This document shows, in pieces, positions 28,601 to 40,600 of a stretch of DNA of 64,000 nucleotides (position 1 is its first letter; every line of letters begins with the position of its first letter). The stretch is taken from positions 76,643,786 to 76,707,785 of the forward strand of contig NC_080177.1 of the NCBI RefSeq assembly GCF_950295315.1, in the 5' to 3' direction. The notes under the pieces are model-generated. The model did not search any database. It was not told the origin of the DNA and saw nothing but the letters and a program-made list of their open reading frames with translations. Origin of the DNA: Erinaceus europaeus. Lineage: Eukaryota; Chordata; Mammalia; Eulipotyphla; Erinaceidae. The position numbers and the translations under genes are program-made.

Positions 28601-31600
28601 TGACCCCCAAACTGTGGCAGCACATGTACCGGAGTGATGTCTGGTTCTTTCTTTCTCCTCCTATCTTTCTAATAAATAAATAAATAAAATCTTAAAAAAA
28701 AAAGAAAGAAAATAGTTACTGTTCAAGTAAACTCCCAGCGCAGATCTTCTCTGTCCTTGTCCTGAGGTTTATAACTACTGATGATTTGGGGGTCGGGCGG
28801 TAGCCCAGCAGGTTAAGCGCACATGGCGCAAAGCACAAGGACCGGCGTAAGGATCCAGCTCCCCACCTGCAGGGGGGTTGCTTCACAAGTGGTGAAGCAG
28901 GTCTGGAGATGTCTATCTTTCTCTCCCCCCTCTCCATTTCTCTCTGTCCTATCCAACAACAACAACATCAGTGGCAACAGTAACAGTAGAGACAACAAGG
29001 GCAACAAAATGGCCTCCAGGAGCAGTGGATTCATAGTGCAGGCACTGAGCCCCAGCGATAACCCTGGAGGCAAAAACAAAAGAAAACAAAAAAACTACTG
29101 CTGATTTTGCTCACTGTCTAGGATAGAAGCTGATTGTTGGTTTATTCCAGCTAAGTAGTAATATATCAGTGGGATGAAAGAGCTTCAAAGCATGAAGGTG
29201 GGGTATTAGAAAAAAAAAAGATGGTGGGCCGGGAGGCGGCGCAGTGATAAAGCATTGGACTCTCCAGCATGAGGTCCTGAGTTCGATCCCCGGCAGCACA
29301 TGGGCCAGAGTGATGTCTGGTTCTTTCTGTCTCCTCCTATCTTCCTCATAATTAAACAAAATCTTAAAGAACAAGGAAGCTGGTATACTGAAATTCTTTT
29401 TGCGTAACTGACAAGTATGCTTTATTCTTTCTTTCCATTCTCTGAAGTTAAATGCTTCTTTAAAAACTTTAGAAGGAGAAAGAAACCAAATTTATATTCA
29501 ACTCTCCGATGTGGATAAAACAAAGGAAGAGCTTACAGGTAGGTAATCTACTACTTAACTATTATTATTATTTTAAATAAATACCTCTTTTTATTTTATT
29601 TATTTTTACCAGCTCTGGTTTAGGGTGGTGATTGGGTGGGGGTGGGGTTGAACCTGGGACTTTGGAGCCTCCGGCATGAGAGTCTCTTTGCATCACCATT
29701 ATGCTATCCACCCTACCCAAATAAATACCTCTTACTGAGAATAGGGCCATGAATTGAATGAATTTTGGGGATTTTTTTTTTAATTTTTACTTTTTATTGG
29801 TTGTGAAAAGTTAGTTTTGAGTTTTTTGTTGTTGCTAAAGCTGTATCAGTTCTTCTGTACTTTTATGAAATGTGAAAATAATTGTTGAAATCATATAAAA
29901 TCATTTTTACTTTGAATTTCAGTGTTATATGTGTGGTACGGCTTAGATGTTAAAAAGTAGCAAATTAAAATTATTAACATCTTTCACCAGAAGGAAGACA
30001 TTTATTTCTTGGTTAAAAAAAGTAATGGTGGTTCCCAGCACGGTATCTGTAAAACTCAGTTTATAGAACACATTTGTTGCAGAAATGGTATTCTGCATCG
30101 GTACAACTACATTTTTTTTAAATTTTTTTAATTTTTATTTATTTATTCCCTTTGTTGCCCTTGTTGTTTTACTGTTGTAGTTATTATTGTTGTTGATGTT
30201 ATCATTGTTGGATAGGACAGAGAGAAATGGAGAGAGGAGGGGAAGACAGAGAAGGGGAGAGAGACAGACACCTGCAGACCTGCTTCACCGCCTGTGAAGC
30301 GACTCTCCTGCAGGTGGGGAGCCGGGGTTCGAACCGGGATCCTTATGCCGGTCCTTGTGCTTTGCGCCACCTGCGCTTAACCCACTGCGCTACAGCCCGA
30401 CTCCCGGTACAACTACATTTTACAACACCCTTTACAGTGCTGTTTGCTTGGACACTGTGTTGGTACAGACAGAAATTTTATATATATAATAAACTTTTTC
30501 ATTATTTATTTTTATTTTCCCTTTTGTTGCCCTTGTTTTACTGTTGTTCTAGTTATTGTTGTTGATGATGTTGTCATTGTTGGATAGGACAGAGAAATGG
30601 AGAGAGGAGAGGAAGGGAGAAGATAGAGTGGGGGAGAGAAAAATAAGACACCTGCAGACCTGCTTCACTGCCTGCAGTGCGACTCTCCTGCAGGTGGGGA
30701 CCTGGGGGCTTAAACTGGGATCCTTACGCGGGTCCTTTGCGCCACCTGCGCTTAACTCGCTGCGCTACCACCCAACCTCCGACATAAATTATATTTTACC
30801 TGTACAACTAAAAGGTTTTTTTTTTTCTTCCCAGTGTACATTTTGACTTATTTTGCTGGTAGTGATTTAAGTAAGTTAATACCCTGAGTTATGTTTAAAG
30901 TTTTCTTATGTTGATACAAGCAGCATTCTGTTACGTAAAAAGAAAGGGTTTGGGGCTGGGCGGGCGGTAGCACACCGGATTAGGTGCACATGGCTGGAGA
31001 CCAATGTGGATGAGAGCTGGGCGGTGACGACTGAGCGGGAAGATCTTGAGAACTTGTCTCATAGCGGGAAAGGCTTGGCCGTTGACTGTGCTAATCCAGC
31101 ACAGGTCGGGTGACGAGTCTTTATTCCATCTAGCACTGTGAAAAGAGCCTGGCTGTTTGGGATCGTATAATAGGGAGAGGTCATTCGCTGAAGCCCAGTC
31201 GGCTAAGATAGAGCCGTCAGCACGAGTGGAGGCATATCCCCAGTCTTGGTGATGACTATTAAAGTCTCCAACGTAAACGGGCTTTGAAAGTGACTGGGAT
31301 CCATGTGGATTCAGTCGGCTAGGAAGGATCGTCAGTTTCCCCAATGAATGGGTACTCACGGGATGCACCACGGGAAGGTCGATCCAATGCATCTGCTGTG
31401 CAACTCAGGCATCAAAGTTCGACATCCTCGAGGAAACACTCACGAAAGACATGTCTCTGATATTTGATGACTGTAAAAAATGGCGACTAATCCCTAGCAC
31501 TGCAAAAACGGTATCATCTGTTTTCCATCTACACCATGCCTCGGTCTCGCGTGAGCTTAATGTGCAGCTTGGCGATACGAGAATCCGGCATGAAGCCCAG

Positions 31601-34600
31601 CCAGTCTATCTTGGCGTTACTCTGGATCGCACTCTGTCATTTCACGAACATCTCATAAAAACTGCAGCAAAGGTGGGCGCGAGGAATCACATCATTGCAA
31701 GACTGGCCAGCTCCTCATGGGGTGCGAGCGCTTCCACACTACGATCATCCTCTCTGGCATTATGCTATTCCACTGCAGAATACTGTGCCCCAGGATGGTT
31801 CCGTAGCCCCCATGTCCACTTGGCTGATTCCAAATTATATTCCTCCATGTGGATCATTTCTGGAACCATCCGTTCCACCCCGGTTCCATGGCTGCCAGTT
31901 CTTAGCAACATCGCCCCGCCAGATATTCGTCGGGATGCGGCATCATCTAAGTTCATTTCCCACGTCTACGCTCGACCGGACCTGCCAATATACGCGGAGA
32001 TCTTCGCCCACCCTGTCCAACGCTTGACGTCTCGTCACCCAATCTGGTCCCCTACGCCTACACTGAATTTCTCTGTTCCAGACTCTTGGAAACAGAGCTG
32101 GCAGTCAGCTGAGGTCAAGAACAAACACCTCATCACAGACCCCTGCGAGCATCCACCCGGCTTTGACCTAGCACGTTATGATCGGGCCCTCCTCAATCGC
32201 TATCGAACAGGCCATGGCCGGTGCGCCGCTATGTTCCATCGCTGGGGAGCCAGAGACGACCCGAACTGCCCCTGCGGCTCCAGACAGACTATGACCCACA
32301 TAGTCAACGACTGCCACCTCTCCAGATTCAAAGGAGGTCTCGAAACTTGACATCAGGCTCAACCTCATGCTGTTGACTGGCTACGGAAGAAGGGCAAACG
32401 CTAGAAGAAGAAGCGCACATGGCGTGGATTAAGTGCACATGGCGTGAAGCGCAAGGACCGGCTTAAGGATCCTGGTCTGAGCCCCTGGCTCCCCACCTGC
32501 AGAGGGGTCACTTCACAAGCAGTGAAGCAGGTCTGCAGGTGTCTTACCATTCTCTCCCCCTTTCTGTCTTCCCTCCTCTCTCCATTTCTCTGTCTTATCC
32601 AACAACAATGACAGCAATGACAACAATAACAACAAAAGGTAAGAAGGGCAACAAAAATGGGAAAAAATAACCTCCAGGAGCAGTTGTTGAAAATAAGTTT
32701 ATTAAATATCTATGTTTAGCAATTTTGATGAAATATTAATATGCCACTCAAAACATTTACTTTTATTTATTTATTCTTTTTTTTAACATTTGCTTTTAAT
32801 TGTGACTTTGAAAATTTTTCTGCAGAGCATATTCAAAATCTCCAAGATGAACAGGCATCTTTGCAATCAGAAAATACACAATTGGAAAGTGAGAATCAAA
32901 AACTTCAACAAAAACTTAAAGTAATGACTGAACTCTATCAAGAAAATGAAATGACACTTCACAGGTAATAAAAATTTTGTTGAATAGAGGACCTAGTGGG
33001 GGTTGTATTGTTATACTGGAAACTGGGCAATGTTATGCATGTACAAACTATTGTATTTGCTGTTGAATGTAAAACATTAATTAATTCCCCAATAAAGAAA
33101 TAAAAAAAAATTTAAAAAATTTTGTTGATAAGCACCATGAAATTTATTTTAAAATTTTAGTTTAGGTCGTGTATTTATTTGAGGTTCGTAACATAATTAT
33201 AATATCCTTTACCGTTTAATTTTTTTAATTTTATTTATTAGAAAGGTGGGAGGAACGAGAGAAAGAACCAGACATCACTAGCCCATGTGCTGCCAGGGAT
33301 CAAATTCAGGACCTCATGCTTGAGAGTCTAATACTTTATCCACTGTGCCACCTCCTGGATCACAACATTTAATTTTAAGACCAATATTATTATTCTTTAA
33401 AATATTTATTTATTCCCTTTTGTTGTCCTTGTTTCTTTTTATTGTTGTAGTTACTGTTGTTGTCGTCATTGTTGGATAGGACAGAGAGAAATGTAGAGAG
33501 GAGGGTAAGACAGAGAGGGGGAGAGAAAGACAGACACCTGCAGACCTGCTCCACCACTTGTGAAGCGACTCCCCTGCAGGTGGGGAGCCGCAGGCTCGAA
33601 CCAAGATCCTTCCCCTGGTCCTTGCGCTTCGCACCACGTGTGCTTAACTCACTGTGCTACCGCCTGACTCCCAATATTGGAATTTCTAAACTAGTTTATA
33701 GAATCCTCTTTAACTTCTACTATGTAGCATATTACTGCTAATTAAATGTTTCAGTATTGCAACCCGGGTCAGGGAATTTGGGTGGGCATCCTAATAAATG
33801 ATTACACTTTAGTTCCATCTCTAACACATGGAATTAAAGGGCTTCCTTTTCCTCCTGTCAATTGCTCCTGACTAGGTGTGTTATGTCTCAGTCATAGCAG
33901 TAGCATTTGCTCAAATGCTTAAGGCAGCTACTCCTGTCAGCCTTAACTTTGCTTTTATAGCCAGATGCATTCTGTCAAATCCTGACAACTTTCCTGTATT
34001 CTGACCTGGATGACTTATACCAGCTTTTACACTACTATTCAAATCCTTAAATTTTGATTATTGGCCAACTATTATCAAATAATTATTTGGCATATAACAG
34101 TACTCTCCTGGGTGGTTTAATATTTAAAAATATTTTTGTTGGGTGGGAGCCAATATCATAATGGCTATGCAAAGAGACTCTTGTGCCCAAAACTCCAAAG
34201 TCCCAGGTTCAGTCCCCTGTAACACCATAGAAATCAAGCCACTGGATGTCTTACAGAGTAAAATAGAGTTGATAGCTCATAGTAATATTCATATGTAAAT
34301 TTCTTAACCTATATACAGTGTCATTTAGATTTAGTTAATTTCAGATGGTGGCTTGCAGCTTTTTTATTACTGACATAGTACTAGCACTTTTACCAACTTA
34401 ATGTTAGAAGTGAATAGTATAACATAGATTTGCTGCTCTAAATGTGTGAAGTAAAATGTTATTTTTTATCTATACCATTGGATTTTCCTTTTATAACATA
34501 GTTACTGTTACTAATGAACACACTCGAACTCATAGACTTTACCACTCAGTGAAAGAAGTGTCAAAGAAAATCAGACCATATTTAATTTGTGTGAAAAAAC

Positions 34601-37600
34601 ATATTCCAAGTCAACTACACCTCCTTCCTTACTTTTTTGAAACTATGACTTTTTTTTTCTTTTCTGCAGCGCTAGTGCTTTGTGCATGTGTGATTACCAC
34701 TCCTAGGCTGACTTTTTTCATATTTATTTTATTTTATTTTTTTTCACTTCAGATAGACAGACAGTCAGAGGAGAGACAGTACCCAACATTGCCTCACTGT
34801 CCCTGCCGTTTCCCCCAGTGCCTTACTGACCCCATGTGATATCGGGGCATCAAACCTGAGGCTTCATATAGGGTAAGGCACACGGGTGAAGTATACTTGC
34901 TTTTTATAACACCTATAAAACCTGTTACTTTTCTGTTTTTTGCCTCCAGGGTTATCGCTGGGGCTCGGTGCCTGCACAATGAATCCTCTGCTCCGGGAAG
35001 CCATTTTTTTCCCTTTTTGTTGCTTTTGTTGTTTATCATTGTTGTTGTCATTATTGTTGTCGTTGTTGGATAGGACAGAGAGAAATAGAGAGAGAGGGGG
35101 AGAGAAAGACACCTACGGACCTACTTCACTGCTTGTGAAGCGACCCCCCTGCAGGTGGGGAGCCGGGGGCTGGAACTGGGATCCTGGTCCTTGCGCTTTG
35201 CACTATGTGCGCTTAACCCACTGCGATACTGCCCAGCCCCCAACCTGTTACCTTTTATAACACCTGACTTGAGGAATGCTTGCTAAGCAAAAGGTAGTAC
35301 AGTATGTAGAGGTGAAAACTTTTAATGCTGTCGTGCAACATTGTAGCATTTCTGCTGTTCTGTTTCCTATTCATGACAAGGTGATGCATCTTTAGTTAGG
35401 TCTCCACATGCCTTTTTCTGTGGTACTCAGTATTATCTTATGGGACCAGTGAGAAATATAGTATAAGGGACCCCCACATGTGAAAGTTGTTATTACTATT
35501 TTTGCCTCCAGGATTATTGCTGGGGATCGGTGTTGGCACTTACGTATCCACCGCTCCTGGCGGCAGAGAAATTGAGAGAGGCGGGGAATATGGGGGAGAC
35601 AAAGAGAGACCATTTGTGAAGAGTCCCCTCCTGCAGGTGGGGAGCCAGGGGGCTCCAACCTGCATCCTGCTGCTACTACTGCTACTTCTGGATCCTTACA
35701 TTTGGTACTTTGTGCGCTTAACTGTGTGTGCCACTGCCCAGCCCCTGCAAGTCTCTTTGTATGACCACTATATTATCTATATATTTCCAGTACAACACTA
35801 TATTTCTAGTACAACACACTACTCTGTCCTTTCTATCACCCCCCTCCCCTCTTGATATCTGGCTGTCTCTATCCGATAAGTAAAAATTAAATTTAAAAAA
35901 TGTTATATGGGGGTCGGGCGGTAGCACATCAGGTTAAGCGCAGGTGGCATGAAGTGCAAGGACCAGCTCAAGGATCCTGGTTCGAGCCCCCAGCTCCCCA
36001 CCTGCACGGGGGGGGGGGGTTGTCGCTTCACAGGCAGTGAAGCAGGTCTGCAGGTGTCTGTCTTTCTCTCCCCCTCTCTGTCTTCCCCTCCTCTCTCCAT
36101 TTCACACTGTCCTATCCAACAACAGCAGCAATAATGGGGGGAAATGGCTGCCAGGAGCAGTGGATTCATAGTGTAGGCACTGGGCCCCAGCGATAACCAT
36201 GGAGGTAAAAAAAAAAAAAAAAGTTATATATGTGATCATGATAGTTGTTAATAATGTCTATCTTTGATAATCTTATTTTTATGTTAAATTTGTGAAAAAA
36301 AACTCTTGAAACTCAAATTGTTTTACAGTTTGAGTTATGCTATTAAGTTGCACACCAGAAGTATTCACACAACTATTCCCCCTTGCATGTGGTATTTACA
36401 ATGGTGTTACTTAAACTGCTTTGGAAATCACCAGTGGGGATATAATTTAAAAGAATTTTAAAAGTATTATTATTTAAATAATTTATTTTATGCCTAATAG
36501 TAATAATAGCACCGCTTCTGTTTTAAGGAAATTAACAGTAGAGGAGAATTTCCGGTTAGAGAAAGAAGAGAAACTCTCTAGAGCAGATGAAAAGATCAGT
36601 TATGCAGCAGAAGAGCTGGAGACCTACAGGTACTCACCACATCTTAACTACTGTCTTTGTAAAGTGGGGAGACTTTCAGAAATCCAATACCAGAAAAACA
36701 AATCGTAAGGCAACACTCTTCCAGAATCAATTTATCTATTTGGCTTCATAATTTCTACTTGGATAGCAGACTATAGTACAACAATGCAAAAAACATCAAA
36801 AAGGAACAAAGTGTTAGGCTATAAATTTAAACCTATTATACTAATTGTCTTTGAACATAGGTGATCTTGTTAACATGTTAACATGTAGAAATTTATGAAT
36901 ATTCATCAATTTCAAGATTTTAGGCATACCACGAAAAAGAGAACCTACAATTAAAGTTATAAGGCCATGCTTCCAAGACCAGAGTCTAGTTTTTACTTTG
37001 TTTCATCCCTCAGCAACTCCACGGAAATAATAGGAAATGTAAAGAAATAAAAGGCAAGATTCTAGCAGTATACCAAACAGTTGTGATATTTTATTTTACT
37101 TTAGGAAGGGGAAGCTTGAGTTTTATGTGAAGGAGAGAATTATCTTTTAAAGGTAGTAACATTTTGTTTCATACTGACCATTATTTCCTAGATGTATATT
37201 AAAATGAAAAACACCTGCATCATGCATCTTAAAAAATAAAAATGAACGCCCATGTTCAGTGGAGAAGCAATTGCAGAGGCTGGACCTTCCACCTTCTGCA
37301 CCCCATGGTGACCTTGGGTCCAGACTCCCAGAGGGATAAAGAATAGGAAAGCTATGGGGGGTGGGGTGGGGAGAATATGGCGTTCTGGTGGTGGGAATTG
37401 TGTGGAATAATACCCCTCTTATCTATGGTTTTTGTCAGTGTTTCCTTTTTATAAGTAAAAATTAAAAAAAAGAAAATACAAACATGATAAAAAAATTTTT
37501 AAAAGTAAAAATGAGGGGTCAGGCAGTAGTGTAGCAGGTTAAGCGTACATGTTATGTCTCTCTTTCTATCTCTTCCCCTTCCCTCTCAATTCCTGCCTGT

Positions 37601-40600
37601 CTCTGTCCAATAAATAAGGATAATTAAAAATAAATAAATATATAAAAAGAGCTGCTATTCAATATAATCTTTGCATGACCTTGATTGTAGGTAAATCCCA
37701 ACAGTAGAGCTCTTATAGTGTTAAAATTTTTATCACGGAAAATAAAATTCTTTAGAATCTCTTAAAGGTAGTTAACATGCAGAATATTTTAGAGTTACAC
37801 TTTTTAAAGATTTTATTTATTGATTGATGAGAAAGATAGGCGAGAGAAAGAACCAGACATCTTTCTGGTACATGTGCTGCCAGGGATTAAACTCAAGACC
37901 TCATGCTTGAGAGTCTGACGCTTTTATCCACTGCGCCACCTCCCAGACCACTAGAGTTACACTTTTTACATGAAACAAAGCACTCTGGATGTTTTAATGA
38001 ATGTTTCCATGGGGAGAATGTGTTCCATTATTTTTTGGTATATGTTCACAGTAGATTATTTGTTTCTTATAGAAAGAGAGCCAAAGATCTTGAAGAAGAA
38101 TTGGAGAGAACCATTCATTCTTACCAAGGGCAGGTATATGTGCGTGTGTGTGTGCGTGCGTGTGTGCGTGCGTGTGTGTGTGTGTGTGTAACAGCAAACA
38201 AATCCAATTTGTTTGAATTAGAATTTATCTTTTTTACCAGAGCACTACTCAGCTTTGGCTTATGGTGGTCTGGGGGGATTGAACCTGGAACTTTGGAGCC
38301 TCAGGCATGAGAGTCTCTTCGCATAACCATTATGAATTAGAATTTCTGTTTCACTATAAGAATATAATTACTTGATTGGTTAGTTGTACACTGTCCTTGA
38401 GGGTTTATAGATGACTGTGATATGTTTCTGTGAAGCCAGAGGCTATGGAATGAGGACCCTTGTTAAAAGTTGCCATGCTTCCTGCTGCCTTAGAAATGTG
38501 GATTGATAAACAAGAGACTTGTCATTGAGGTCTCAGTCACTGGGGCTCCTTATCTCTTAACTGGCAACTTCTGTTATAGGTGTGATCGTTGCATAAGAAA
38601 CGTTTGCTACAAAGAATTGTATTTATATTTAGTTTTTGTTTTAGAGGTATAATGAAACAGATACTGAGCATATGAAAATCACCTTAAAGATGTGACTCAC
38701 TTTTCAGAGATACATGAGCCAGTTTTGAATTTACAAGGAGTGTATTAAACCATAGTGGAGATGGGAATCCGTTTTACTTATGAAATAGTTTTCAGTAGTG
38801 TTTTAATGACTTTCTTTTTCAGATTATTTCCCACGAAAAAAAAGCACATGATAATTGGGTAAATATTCAGTTCTATTACGTACTTTTTTTTTTAGTTTGT
38901 ACTGTTTCTTAAGTGAATAGTGTAAAACATCTACTTTTATTATTATTTTGTTATTGCTGTATTGGGGCTCAGTGGTTTATAGTGTGGTTGTTGTCACGTG
39001 GTTACAGTTTCTCCATCTGTCTGTAGAATATTCTCACCCTCAACGTAGGTCCTTTTTCACAATCATGCACCAAGACCCGAGTGCCCTCTCCCTCCCTACC
39101 CTTCCTCTCCTTCCTCAGAGTCCTTTGGTGCAATGCCCCACACCCAGTTCACGTTCACTTTGTGTTTGTACCACAAGTACTGGGTGATCTCACAGGTGGA
39201 ATTTAAGGAATAAAAACAGAAAGGGGGGGAGTCGGGCTGTAGCGCAGTGGGTTAAGCGCAGGTGGCGCAAAGCGCAAGGACCGGCATAAGGATCCCGGTT
39301 CGAACCCCGGCTCCCCACCTGCAGGGGAGTCGCTCCACAGGCGGTGAAGCAGGTCTGCAGGTGTCTGTCTTTCTCTCCTCCTCTCTGTCTTCCCCTCCTC
39401 TCTCCATTTCTCTCTGTCCTATCCAACAACGACAACAACAATAATAGCTACAACAGTAAAACAACAAGGGCAACAAAAAAAGGGAATAAATAAATAAAAT
39501 AAATATTAAAAAATTTATAAAAAAAAACAGAAAGGGGAAACACAAAGGTCTGCTTTCATGGAAAACAAAGATAGTACTTTTTTTTTTAAAAAAGGTTTAT
39601 TTAATTTTACCTGTGGTGAAATTATGTTTCTTATGAACTATCAATAAAGATTTTGTAGGGAGTTGGGTGGTAGCACAGCAGGTTAAGTGCACATGGCATG
39701 AAGCACAAGGACTGGCTTAAGGATCCTGATTCAAGCCCCTGGCTCCCCACCTGTAGGGGAGTTGCTTCACAAGCAGTGAAGCAGGTCTGCAGGTGTCTTT
39801 CTCTCTCCCTCTGTCTTTCCCTGCTCTCTCCATTTCTGTCTGTCCAACAGCAATAACAACAAGGGCACAAGGGCTACAAAAATGGGAAAACTGGCCCATA
39901 GGTAAGCAGTGGATTCATAGTGTAGGCACCGAGCCCCAGTGATAACCCTGGAGGAAAAAAAAAAAGTTACAACATACGTAATCACAAAATCTGATTTTCA
40001 TTGCTTCCTTATAAGGAGCCCAGAGTCTCTGGGTAATGGAAATGGTTTTAGGGGTTTAGTTTTAGATCCCTACACACATGGAATCTTTTTGATAGTAAAT
40101 ACTTAGATATAGCTAAGTTCCCTTTAAAAAATATTTACATAGTTTATTATTTGACTAGTTAAAATAAGTTTTCTAGTGGATTTCATTAACCAATGTATAT
40201 TAAAGGTAAATTGACTCAGTCTCTATTCACCACTTTCTTAAGGATTTATTTATTTATGAGAGAGAACCAAAGCATCACTCTGTTTTATACAGTACTAGGG
40301 ATCAAACTTGGGATCTCATGCTTAAGGGTCCAACTCTTAATCCATACACTACCTCCTGGGCCTAAAAACATAACTTTCAAAATATAAGAAAAATTGCCTA
40401 TCAAAATAATTCACTTAAGAATTGTGAACTACAGATTAAAATCAACTTTAACTCATCAAATAACAAATTATATAAATATTCAAAAATAAAAGAACTTAAC
40501 CATATTTGAGTATTGTCCAAAAGATATCCCTGAAACATTAAAATTTTGCAAACCAATGTCTTTAATAGTAAAAAATAATTTTAAAAGTTCCTTATGTAGA

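Noticed and set aside
30931..30994. Extension of the endonuclease ORF to the left of 30995
   Set aside because: The last about 20 codons of the minus-strand ORF are SINE sequence read through the insertion border, not LINE protein.
31451..32350. A host gene of 299 codons on the plus strand
   Set aside because: It is retrotransposon RT C terminus: a second copy exists at 62085-62867, it lacks the RT active site, and it interrupts a SINE with a TSD.
39227..39310. tRNA gene (A-box and B-box pol III promoter)
   Set aside because: The boxes belong to SINE heads. No cloverleaf with a proper acceptor stem and anticodon arm was seen, and the sequence continues into SINE body and tail.
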